DNA of 64,000 bases from a virus: positions 1-64,000 of IMG/VR virus record IMGVR_UViG_3300025117_000042, one strand, 5' to 3'. The first letter of the stretch is position 1; every line of letters begins with the position of its first letter. A model generated the notes under the pieces. It was not told the origin of the DNA. It did not search any database and worked only from the letters and a program-made list of their open reading frames with translations. Made by a program: the position numbers and the translations under genes. Below, piece after piece: positions 40,532 through 47,957 of the stretch.

Positions 40532-41122
40532 ATGGCTTTTGTGTACGATTTCGTACAAAAGTACATATACGTACCTGTTGATTCTGTTGATGTTGATGTT
40601 CAGACACTCTTGAATGATATCAGAACAACAGAGTCCTCAGAGGTAGGTATATTATACCCTCCGATAGCTTCTGCCTCCGGTAAAGAAAATTTAGGTGGGG
40701 GGGTTGCTATCGGAATTACCTTAAACCTATTAGGCTGGCAACTTAAGTTCCCTGATGCTCCTATAGGCGGATATACCGCTAAAATTTACGGGGGCAATCT
40801 AGTAGGTGGGGTAGATGGTGACACTGTAGCTTATTCGGATGGTGTACAGATTATGGTAATACAATCTGCTGCATCTACCATAGTTACACAGAATACAGGA
40901 TCAGGTTTGTCAGAAGAGCAAGATCAGCTGTTACGTAGTGCTGTAACTCAATCTACAGCAGCTTCTATACAAGCTACTCTCAGCAGAAAGATGCAGACTA
41001 ATAAAGCTGTTATCTCAGGTGATGGTTTATCTGTTATCATATATGAAGATGATGGTGTTACTCCTTTATGGCTATTCGATGTGAGTTCTAATAAACTTAC
41101 TAGGATAGGTAGACAACCATAA
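40532..41122 (+). CDS. Structural protein (196 aa)
   Basis: GGGGTT precedes ATG. N-terminus resembles the collagen-binding-like or baseplate-adaptor starts of fibre operons (YDFVQKYIYVPVDSVDVDVQTLLNDIR), then a beta region and a C-terminal 'GDGLSVIIYEDDGVTPLWLFDVS' segment common in the last protein of fibre clusters. Unknown function. Confidence 0.5.
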   Translation: MAFVYDFVQKYIYVPVDSVDVDVQTLLNDIRTTESSEVGILYPPIASASGKENLGGGVAIGITLNLLGWQLKFPDAPIGGYTAKIYGGNLVGGVDGDTVAYSDGVQIMVIQSAASTIVTQNTGSGLSEEQDQLLRSAVTQSTAASIQATLSRKMQTNKAVISGDGLSVIIYEDDGVTPLWLFDVSSNKLTRIGRQP

Positions 41123-41123
41123 C

Positions 41124-41306
41124 ATGCATAAAAAAGAATTGGATAAAAACAGGAAAGTATACAGTTCAGATTCCTCAGCAGAATCATTTGATTATAGGTT
41201 GTATGGAGAGGGTTCTGAAAGGCAGACTGTTACTATTTTGGATATGATAGTTAGAAATCTCACCCTGAAAATTATATCTAATATGCTACTTGGAAAGAAG
41301 AAATGA
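41124..41306 (+). CDS. Small hypothetical protein (60 aa)
   Basis: One base after the previous stop. Basic N-terminus, then SAESFDYRLYGEGSERQTVTILD. Shares the S-F-D-Y string with the next gene. ATGA overlap. Unknown. Confidence 0.5.
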   Translation: MHKKELDKNRKVYSSDSSAESFDYRLYGEGSERQTVTILDMIVRNLTLKIISNMLLGKKK

Positions 41307-41500
41307 GTATTTACCCTGATTGGCTTTATCAAATAACAAACAACGAGTTTTCAAACACACCTACTGTGGTTGATTTTAATCTAGTTCCTATAACTAGATC
41401 TTTTAATATAGATATACAGGAACGTAGTTTTGATTACAGTATATCTCAGTATACTTTTGATTATATTATATTAGACAGAGAGTTTGAGGTGAATGTATGA
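41303..41500 (+). CDS. Small beta-repeat protein (65 aa)
   Basis: ATGA-coupled. The second half is a run of short strands ending in F-x-Y/E (RSFNIDIQERSFDYSISQYTFDYIILDREFEV), period about 10-11 residues, as in small tail-associated beta-repeat proteins. ATGA overlap with the next gene. Confidence 0.5.
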   Translation: MSIYPDWLYQITNNEFSNTPTVVDFNLVPITRSFNIDIQERSFDYSISQYTFDYIILDREFEVNV

Positions 41501-41820
41501 TTAAGCTAAAGCAAGGAAGCAGTTTAGGCATGGACATAACATCTCCTCAAGCTCCAGATCTTACAGGGGATTGGGCCGGTAAATGGGCTATAGTTAAAGT
41601 ACTAGGGGTGCATACTGTAGATAATACAGTAGCTTCCGGTAATTTAACCAAATCAAATGATAATACAAAATTTGAACTTCGCGTACCTCCAACAGCTACA
41701 GAAGATGTGCCAGTTGGAAAGTACTTTCTAATAGTTCAATGTGAAAGTGCTTCCTTGTCATTCAAAGATGAACCTATACAAGAAGTTCTGGATTTACTGC
41801 CGCAAGGGATAAAGGGGTAA
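41497..41820 (+). CDS. Small beta-sandwich structural protein (107 aa)
   Basis: ATGA-coupled. A single Ig-like sandwich (LKQGSSLGMDITSPQAPDLTGDWAGKWAIVKVL...VPVGKYFLIVQCE) similar in plan to the protein at 35860. Last member of the fibre island; connector genes start 5 bases later. Confidence 0.55.
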   Translation: MIKLKQGSSLGMDITSPQAPDLTGDWAGKWAIVKVLGVHTVDNTVASGNLTKSNDNTKFELRVPPTATEDVPVGKYFLIVQCESASLSFKDEPIQEVLDLLPQGIKG

Positions 41821-41824
41821 TAGT

Positions 41825-43033
41825 ATGAATTTAGTACAGCTTGTATCCTTTGATACTCTACCTTATGCAAAGTTCACTCTGACAAGAGATATAGCTGCCG
41901 GGGCTACTGACATTTATTTGACTGCTACTGAGGGTTTATCTAAAGGGAGTTTTCTAATAGTAGGTTCTATCAATAGTCCTACAGCTCAGTTAGTAGAGAT
42001 AGATTCAATAACAAACTCTACAACTGTTAAACTTGTTGCTGCCTTGAGATATGCACATCTAATAGATGATCCAGTTACTTTAACTCTTTTCGATCAGTTT
42101 AACATCTATTTCGGTACTACCGCTGACTTTAATAGCCATACCCTTCTGGACACTATTGATATTATGGTATCCAGAAATATCACGACTTACGTGGATGAGG
42201 ACACTTCCCATACACCTTCTACCTTTTACAGCTATTCGTACTATAATTCAGATACCGGGATTGAGAGCAACCGTATTCCGGTCATCTCCTCTGGCCTGGA
42301 TATTGACATTACTCCTCAATACCTCCGTGAGAACTATCTGTATGGGTTGGATCTTACGGAAGATAACGGAAACCCTCTCCCTGAAGGCGTGTATTGGGAA
42401 GGCATTAAAGCTGGTATAGATTGGCTTGAGCAAGTTTTGAACATTGATATTATATCTCGTACTCATACTGATGAGATGAGTGACTTTAATAGACAAGAGT
42501 ACTTGCAATGGGTATTCCTTAAAGCCAAACACTTCCCGATCAGAGAAGTTCTGTCAGTAAAAGGCTCTTATTACGGTAATGAAATTACTTTCCCGCTAGA
42601 TTGGGTAAGGCTAAAAGAACGAGCTGGTATTATAAATCTTGTTCCTGGGGCTTCTACGTTCTCTAGCTTCCTTATTCCGGCAAGCGGGGGCATTCTTCCC
42701 ATATTAAACAATCAAGTATCGTACATACCAGGATTCTGGAGAATTTCTTACACATCAGGATTTGCCAGAGGGACAATTCCTTACAACCTCAAGGCTTTGA
42801 TCTGTAAAAAAGCTGCATTCATGCCTCTGAACATCCTGGGCGACTTGGTTGGTGGTGTTGCTATTGCCAGTAAGAGCATTGGTATAGACGGCTTGAGTCA
42901 GTCTATTAACACTACAAACAGTGCTGAGAACGCTGGTTATAGTGCAAGGCTTAGAATGTACCTGAAAGAGATAGATCAGGAGCTTCCACAGGTTCAGAAA
43001 TTCTGGCGACCTATTAATTTTGTATGTGTTTGA
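41825..43033 (+). CDS. Head-tail connector / adaptor-type protein (402 aa)
   Basis: First neck gene. An N-terminal beta-rich 'tail-like' part (KFTLTRDIAAGATDIYLTATEGL...) is fused to a region with QYLRENYLYGLDLTEDNG..., SYTSGF and LKALICKKAAFMPLNILGDL, the last resembling phage adaptor proteins that sit under the portal. The fusion is unusual, since adaptors are normally about 100-200 aa. Confidence 0.55.
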   Translation: MNLVQLVSFDTLPYAKFTLTRDIAAGATDIYLTATEGLSKGSFLIVGSINSPTAQLVEIDSITNSTTVKLVAALRYAHLIDDPVTLTLFDQFNIYFGTTADFNSHTLLDTIDIMVSRNITTYVDEDTSHTPSTFYSYSYYNSDTGIESNRIPVISSGLDIDITPQYLRENYLYGLDLTEDNGNPLPEGVYWEGIKAGIDWLEQVLNIDIISRTHTDEMSDFNRQEYLQWVFLKAKHFPIREVLSVKGSYYGNEITFPLDWVRLKERAGIINLVPGASTFSSFLIPASGGILPILNNQVSYIPGFWRISYTSGFARGTIPYNLKALICKKAAFMPLNILGDLVGGVAIASKSIGIDGLSQSINTTNSAENAGYSARLRMYLKEIDQELPQVQKFWRPINFVCV

Positions 43034-43041
43034 GGTGACAA

Positions 43042-43704
43042 ATGGGTAAGGCAAGCCAACGAGTTGATTTCGTTGTTGAAGAGTTTGATAAAACAATAAA
43101 AGAAAAAGGCTATCATCTATTACATGAAAAAGCTTATCGGTGTCCTTGTGTCAATGACTCCGGTGAGCTTCAGATAACCTGTCCTCACTGTCATGGCAAA
43201 GGTATACGCTACGTGGGAGATGCCGCACGTATAGAGGGTATCCTTACCAGCATGAGCAAGGATTGGATGTTCGATGAGTACGGAGTATCATCTACAGGGA
43301 CTGTCTATGTAACGACACATGCAAAGTATAAGCTTGGTTTTGCTGACAGACTTACTCTATTAGACGGTAAAATAGTGTTTTCTGAAGTAATCGAAAATCT
43401 CAATACAATTCCGGTACTTAAGTATCCTATAATTGACGTTGACTCTATTGTGAGTTTTAATAAAGTTTATGTGGAAAATACTGATTACTCTTTGGCTAAT
43501 GGAGTTATCACTTGGCTTAAGCCTGTACATGAGGCTTACAGCATTCGTTATATTACATATCCTACTTTTATTATTCTTAATTTCCCGAACGTTGTCAGAG
43601 GTACACAGGCTAAAGTAAAACAGCCGGTCATTCGGTATGTAGATCTGCCAGTACGAGCCTTAGCTAAGCTGGAGTTCAAAGTAAAGGTAGCTGAGTTACA
43701 ATAA
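43042..43704 (+). CDS. Neck protein with zinc motif (220 aa)
   Basis: CPCVNDSGELQITCPHCHGKG at residues 34-54 supplies four Cys and a His, a zinc knuckle seen in some phage neck/head-completion proteins. The remainder is beta-rich. It lies between the connector and a gp10-like protein, so it is probably a stopper or completion protein. Confidence 0.6.
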   Translation: MGKASQRVDFVVEEFDKTIKEKGYHLLHEKAYRCPCVNDSGELQITCPHCHGKGIRYVGDAARIEGILTSMSKDWMFDEYGVSSTGTVYVTTHAKYKLGFADRLTLLDGKIVFSEVIENLNTIPVLKYPIIDVDSIVSFNKVYVENTDYSLANGVITWLKPVHEAYSIRYITYPTFIILNFPNVVRGTQAKVKQPVIRYVDLPVRALAKLEFKVKVAELQ

Positions 43705-44147
43705 TGGAATTTTCAATAGAAGTAACAGATGCTAAGGCAGTATCACTGAAGAAGCTCCAACAAGCTGCCGAGGAAGTGCGTAAGAAAATGATGCAGCTTG
43801 CATACCAGAACCTGTCGCCTGAGACTGCTGCGATCTACACGATGGCATTGACTCCGGTTAGGCTTATAGGCACTGAAGCTGTCTTTGAGCTAGAAGGCTG
43901 GCTGGCAAAGTCATTGGAAGAAGGAGTTGATCCGTTCGACATGAAACCAGGAATGCTTAGAAGCCATAAAGCTCAAGTATCCAAAACAGGATCTACATTT
44001 CTGCGTGTTCCGATCAGAGACAAAGAGGAAGGAAAACTTTCTATTAGAACAGTCAGTTCCAGGTCTAAGCCGGGAAGCTGGATACATCCAGGGTTGACCG
44101 GTAGACACTTTTGGGAACAAGCTAAAATTGAATGGAGTAAAAAGTAA
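43704..44147 (+). CDS. HK97 gp10-like neck / tail completion protein (147 aa)
   Basis: Position and size match gp10-like proteins. N-terminal helix DAKAVSLKKLQQAAEEVRKK, and a C-terminal basic RTVSSRSKPGSWIHPGLTGRHFWEQAK with the family's G-x-x-H-P-G pattern. TAATG overlap with the preceding gene. Confidence 0.65.
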   Translation: MEFSIEVTDAKAVSLKKLQQAAEEVRKKMMQLAYQNLSPETAAIYTMALTPVRLIGTEAVFELEGWLAKSLEEGVDPFDMKPGMLRSHKAQVSKTGSTFLRVPIRDKEEGKLSIRTVSSRSKPGSWIHPGLTGRHFWEQAKIEWSKK

Positions 44148-44765
44148 ATGGGCATTATATTAGTAAACCGATTCGTTCAGTCATTACTGAGCACGTGCAT
44201 GGAAAACTTGATAAACGATACAGCTTCCATAATTCCTGAGATATATTCTCCTGACATGTACAAACCAACAGAAGTAAGTCAGCTTGTAGAGTATTACGGA
44301 GGTAACAGGGTAAAAGTGAAAGGAGGCTATCCTTCTGAGGAAGTATCATCACCTTCTGTCTATGTTGCAACCGGCAATGCAAATCTAATAGAAGAGATGA
44401 TAGGGTTTGCTGAACGATATGATATAGTTGCTAGTGAGACTGTCGGCACTATGGAAGGCAAAGTCTATAATAAATCATGTCGTGTAGTAGTGGCATCTGA
44501 GAACCATACTGTCAGTGATACTCTGTCCGGTATATGTGAATATTTCCTTCACCAAAACGAGGAAACATTCACTAGGTATGGAATGACCAATCTACACTGT
44601 TCCTTTCAGGAAGTTGATCTATTATCAAGGCTATTTCCTCAAGGGTTCTTCTATAGAACATTTATCGTTACTTTTGACGTTGTAGATACTATGATAGTAA
44701 GTAAAGATCGTTTGATAAAAACAATAGATATAGGTACTATCACGTTCAATTTAGAAGGAGAATAG
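44148..44765 (+). CDS. Tail terminator-type protein (205 aa)
   Basis: Immediately follows the gp10-like gene and precedes the sheath, the standard place for the tail terminator/completion protein. The C-terminal beta-strands (FYRTFIVTFDVVDTMIV) and the mid-region (YDIVASETVGTMEGKVYNKSCRVVVASENHTV) fit the mixed alpha/beta terminator fold, though no direct match is recognised. Confidence 0.5.
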   Translation: MGIILVNRFVQSLLSTCMENLINDTASIIPEIYSPDMYKPTEVSQLVEYYGGNRVKVKGGYPSEEVSSPSVYVATGNANLIEEMIGFAERYDIVASETVGTMEGKVYNKSCRVVVASENHTVSDTLSGICEYFLHQNEETFTRYGMTNLHCSFQEVDLLSRLFPQGFFYRTFIVTFDVVDTMIVSKDRLIKTIDIGTITFNLEGE

Positions 44766-44766
44766 A

Positions 44767-45003
44767 ATGAAGGAAAAAGAAGAAAGGAAAGAACTGCCTG
44801 TGTACGCCGAACCTGTTGTGGAAGAGCCTGTGAAGGTTGTCGGTGAGGTTATTCACGTATCTCACTCTGACTTCGTATCCACACTCAAAGACACTGATTA
44901 TCTTATAGGTATGGCTATGAGACAGGAGTTCCAACGTAAACGGTTATCAATGGAAGAGTGGCACATAGAACTACGCAAATTTGGGAAAAGGGAGGTAAAA
45001 TAA
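44767..45003 (+). CDS. Small acidic protein before the sheath (78 aa)
   Basis: GAAGGAG upstream. Glu/Val/Pro-rich first half, helical second half. Placement just ahead of the tail sheath suggests an assembly helper. Unknown. Confidence 0.5.
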   Translation: MKEKEERKELPVYAEPVVEEPVKVVGEVIHVSHSDFVSTLKDTDYLIGMAMRQEFQRKRLSMEEWHIELRKFGKREVK

Positions 45004-45006
45004 CAA

Positions 45007-46773
45007 ATGAGTGTTTACAAGGGGATTTACTTTCGAGGTCGGGGCATCATCATTCCCGGTGCCTATGCTGATGTAGACGCAACAAGCATGGTGCCGAACA
45101 GATTGTCTCCTGCCAATGTCCTTGCAATGCTGGGGCAAGCTAAAGGTGGGGTTCCGAATCAAGCTGTGCGGGTTCTTAACCTGCGGGATGCTGTAAACAT
45201 GCTGCGGAGTGGCGATCTTAAGACTGCGGCAGAACTTGCCTACGATCCAAGTGCTGACATGCCTGGAGCTGGGGAAGTTATCTTTATCAGGGTAGCTGGT
45301 ACAGGTTGTGCTAGATCAACTTCTGACCTTTCGAGTCAGGTTACTCTTACAGCCGTTGACTATGGGGAACATACAAACTTTCTCCGTAGGAAAATTGAAG
45401 CTGGTTCTGTAGCTGGCCGGAAAATCACTATCAACCATCAGGCAGATGATATTACAGAAGTATATGATAACATCGGGCCTGTCTTTCAAATCCAGTACGT
45501 AGGGTCTGCTTCGGCTGCTCGTATGAGTTTCGATGCTAGTACAAAGATTCTGCTTATCGAAATAAATACTGGTTCGTGGGTTCCGCTGGTTACTTATACT
45601 GTAACCAACATTGCTGTTGATACAATCTCTGAACTTGTGACTATCCTTGACTCTCATCAGGATCTTACTTGTAATATACACAAGTATGGTTCTGGCAACA
45701 TGAGTTCTTCTTTGCTGGATGCAATGACTCAGGTTGATATTAAAACCGCTCTTACCACTGTATCTTCTGAAGTTGGTTCTCTTATCACTTGGGTTAACAA
45801 TCGTTCTGCGCTGTGTACTGCGGCTGCTGGTGTGTCTGCCACTGGTAACTTTACTAATAGCAACTGGACAAATTTCGTAAACGGTTCTGAAGGTTCCGCT
45901 CCTGATGTAGCTGCATGGTCGGCAGCTCTGGCTCTTCTTGAGTCTGAGACTGATGTTAAATACATCTATTGTGCTACTGACAATGAATCCATCCATACCG
46001 CAGCTATCGCACATTGCACCACTCAGTCAGATCCTAAAGTAGGCCGGGAACGTAGGCTTATCTTCGGTGGTGCTGCTTCTGAAACTGTCGATCAGGCTAC
46101 TACAAGGGCTATCAATCAAGGTTCTCCAAGAGCCATGCTTGTATATCCTGGTATCAAGCGGGTTAACGCTCAGACTAACCTGTTGACCGTTATTCCTCCG
46201 TATCTCACAGCCGCAGCTGTCGCTGGAATGGCTGCTGGTGCTACGCCGGAAACTCCGCTTACCTACAAAACCATCAAAGCTCATGGGATGGAAAAATACC
46301 TGAAGGATGCTGAAGTTGAACAGCTCCTACAACAGGGTGTTACTCCTATTCGGTACGTAAAAGAAGATGCTATCTATCAGATCGTTCAGTCTATTACAAC
46401 TTGGCAGAAAGATGCCAATGTAATCTATCGCAAATGGTCTGGTATGGGCATTCACGATTACCTCCGTCAGGAAGCTCGTAATACGGCTAAACCATTCATC
46501 GGAAGAGTAGGCGATATGTATGCTATGTTGTCTATTAAAAACGCCGTAGCAGCAAAACTTGACCTTCTTACCCGTACTCCTCAGAATCCTAACGGTGTCC
46601 TTACGAAAGTATGGGACTATGCAAAAGAGCAGGTACTACCTGCTTGGGATAACCTGTTGGTTGAATGGGATGGTTATGACCATGTAAACGTTTCCTTCAG
46701 GGCACATCCTGTCGGGGAAATTGCTTACATCACGATCATGTGTACTCTTGAACCTGCAAAGATGACAGTATAA
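45007..46773 (+). CDS. Tail sheath protein
   Basis: 588 aa, normal for large myoviruses. The N-terminus MSVYKGIYFRGRGIIIPGAYADVDAT and the C-terminal IEVTMTLEPA-like ending (AYITIMCTLEPAKMTV) are typical of sheath subunits. It forms the contractile sheath around the tube and proves the virion is a myovirus. GGGAGG precedes the ATG. Few rare codons, as expected for an abundant protein. Confidence 0.9.
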   Translation: MSVYKGIYFRGRGIIIPGAYADVDATSMVPNRLSPANVLAMLGQAKGGVPNQAVRVLNLRDAVNMLRSGDLKTAAELAYDPSADMPGAGEVIFIRVAGTGCARSTSDLSSQVTLTAVDYGEHTNFLRRKIEAGSVAGRKITINHQADDITEVYDNIGPVFQIQYVGSASAARMSFDASTKILLIEINTGSWVPLVTYTVTNIAVDTISELVTILDSHQDLTCNIHKYGSGNMSSSLLDAMTQVDIKTALTTVSSEVGSLITWVNNRSALCTAAAGVSATGNFTNSNWTNFVNGSEGSAPDVAAWSAALALLESETDVKYIYCATDNESIHTAAIAHCTTQSDPKVGRERRLIFGGAASETVDQATTRAINQGSPRAMLVYPGIKRVNAQTNLLTVIPPYLTAAAVAGMAAGATPETPLTYKTIKAHGMEKYLKDAEVEQLLQQGVTPIRYVKEDAIYQIVQSITTWQKDANVIYRKWSGMGIHDYLRQEARNTAKPFIGRVGDMYAMLSIKNAVAAKLDLLTRTPQNPNGVLTKVWDYAKEQVLPAWDNLLVEWDGYDHVNVSFRAHPVGEIAYITIMCTLEPAKMTV

Positions 46774-46807
46774 CCAAATACAGTAGTTAAAGGGGAGGTG
46801 TTACAAA

Positions 46808-47251
46808 GTGCCTAACACGTTTATTACAACTGGTCATAACATCCTTTTGAAGGTCAAAGGAGAAGAGGTAGGTGCCGCAAGGAGCATCGTCGGGAATCAG
46901 GACTTCGGTGTTGAAGGTGCCTATGTAATCGGTTCCATCCTTCCTGTAGAGAACACTCCGCAGAAATGGACAGGCAACCTGGAAATCGACAAGTTCTTTA
47001 TCAAACGGGATATCCATCTTCTGGCTAACGTTGATACAAGCTCTGAAGGGGTACTGGAAATCAGTCCTGTTGATATCGAAATTATCGAAAAAGAAACAGG
47101 CAGCACTGTTATGATCTATCAGGGATGTACTCTTACATCCACGACCATCACAATCACTGCCAATGCCTATGTAGGAGAAAGAGCAGTATTTGTACCGTTG
47201 CGGGTCATTCGTGCCGCTTTGGGCAAATCCATCCTTCCTCCAGGGGTTTAA
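46808..47251 (+). CDS. Tail tube protein
   Basis: GTG start with AAAGGGGAGGTG. Directly after the sheath; 147 aa. Sequence FITTGHNILLKVKGEEVGAARSIVGNQDFGVEGAYVIG followed by EIDKFFIK matches the gp19/XkdM-type tube fold. Makes the inner tube through which DNA passes. Confidence 0.8.
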   Translation: MPNTFITTGHNILLKVKGEEVGAARSIVGNQDFGVEGAYVIGSILPVENTPQKWTGNLEIDKFFIKRDIHLLANVDTSSEGVLEISPVDIEIIEKETGSTVMIYQGCTLTSTTITITANAYVGERAVFVPLRVIRAALGKSILPPGV

Positions 47252-47282
47252 CAATAAAACCGCATATTTAGGTATCTTTCTA

Positions 47283-47310
47283 GGGGAGGAGTCAATCAGG
47301 CTCCTCCTCT
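47283..47310 (+). terminator. Hairpin after the tube gene, weak terminator
   Basis: GGAGGAG (47285-47291) pairs with CTCCTCC (47301-47307), and flanking bases extend the stem. Only a short TCTTT follows, so it probably tapers expression between tube and chaperone genes rather than ending it. Confidence 0.5.
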
Positions 47311-47341
47311 TTATCTATTAACTAAAAAGGAGCAATACACA

Positions 47342-47788
47342 ATGGAAGACGCGAAAAAAGCACTCAATCAGATCAACGCTGGTGACTCTCTCACTATCGA
47401 CGTTCCTTACGAACTTACAATTAAAAACAAATCATACAAAGGAACAGTAGGATTCAGGTTCCCAAGTGTAAGGGATCAGATCGCTATCGGCCTGGAAGAA
47501 GCAAAGCTGCGTGGTAATGTAATAGAACTTAACGGTAAGCCTGAACTATTGGCAATACCAGCAGAAGCTCTTGATTCATATACCGCTCATCTGGTAGAGG
47601 CTATAGCTACTATTAGAGTACTTGCTGTTGACAAGAAGGAGAACTATGAAGTAATGCCGCCTGAAGTGATATCTGAGATTTATCGGGGGTATCTTCGGGC
47701 AGAAGGTGACGATGGAACACTACCTGATGACGGCGATACCGAAAACACTGGAGCTGACACAGGCGAAACTTCAGAGCAGAGTGTCTGA
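47342..47788 (+). CDS. Tail assembly chaperone, short form
   Basis: Position between tube and tape measure, 148 aa, Asp/Glu-rich C-terminus. It overlaps a second frame for about 80-115 bases, the hallmark of gpG/gpGT chaperones that escort the tape measure. GAGCAATACACA precedes ATG; the AAAAAGGAG lies at good distance. Confidence 0.75.
   Translation: MEDAKKALNQINAGDSLTIDVPYELTIKNKSYKGTVGFRFPSVRDQIAIGLEEAKLRGNVIELNGKPELLAIPAEALDSYTAHLVEAIATIRVLAVDKKENYEVMPPEVISEIYRGYLRAEGDDGTLPDDGDTENTGADTGETSEQSV
47684..47692 (+). promoter_or_regulatory. Candidate -2 ribosomal frameshift site (CGG GGG TAT)
   Basis: Codons CGG (47684-47686), GGG (47687-47689), TAT. Slipping back two bases on the five-G run re-pairs GGG at 47685-47687, and the next codon is GGT at 47688, in the frame of the 47706-47954 ORF. 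The only earlier stop in that frame is TGA at 47667-47669, so the frame is open here. A -2 shift at a G-run is the mechanism reported for phage Mu. Confidence 0.55.
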
Positions 47789-47954
47789 TATATACAGAGT
47801 AAGTCCATTCTCTGAAGACATACTACGCATGACTACAGTGCAGATGCTATGGATCATAAAGAGTGATCTAATAAATAAAGGCATTGACGATAACAATGAG
47901 AGCTTTATAGATGAGGATTACGAAGAGAAGAAAAAACAAGCTCTAGGGGAATAG
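47706..47954 (+). CDS. Tail assembly chaperone, frameshift extension (T part)
   Basis: An in-frame GTG at 47706 allows an independent start, but the overlap and order imply fusion to the short form by frameshift at 47684-47692, giving about 204 aa. The extension (VSDIYRVSPFSEDILRMTTVQMLWIIKSDLIN) is helical and ends acidic/basic (DYEEKKKQALGE), like other T parts. Confidence 0.65.
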   Translation: MTMEHYLMTAIPKTLELTQAKLQSRVSDIYRVSPFSEDILRMTTVQMLWIIKSDLINKGIDDNNESFIDEDYEEKKKQALGE

Positions 47955-47957
47955 TAA

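Noticed and set aside
45316-46014. Long minus-strand frame of 232 codons opposite the sheath gene
   Set aside because: Shadow of a certain gene; its protein sequence has no recognisable pattern. The same applies to the minus-strand frame opposite the capsid gene (27503-28252).
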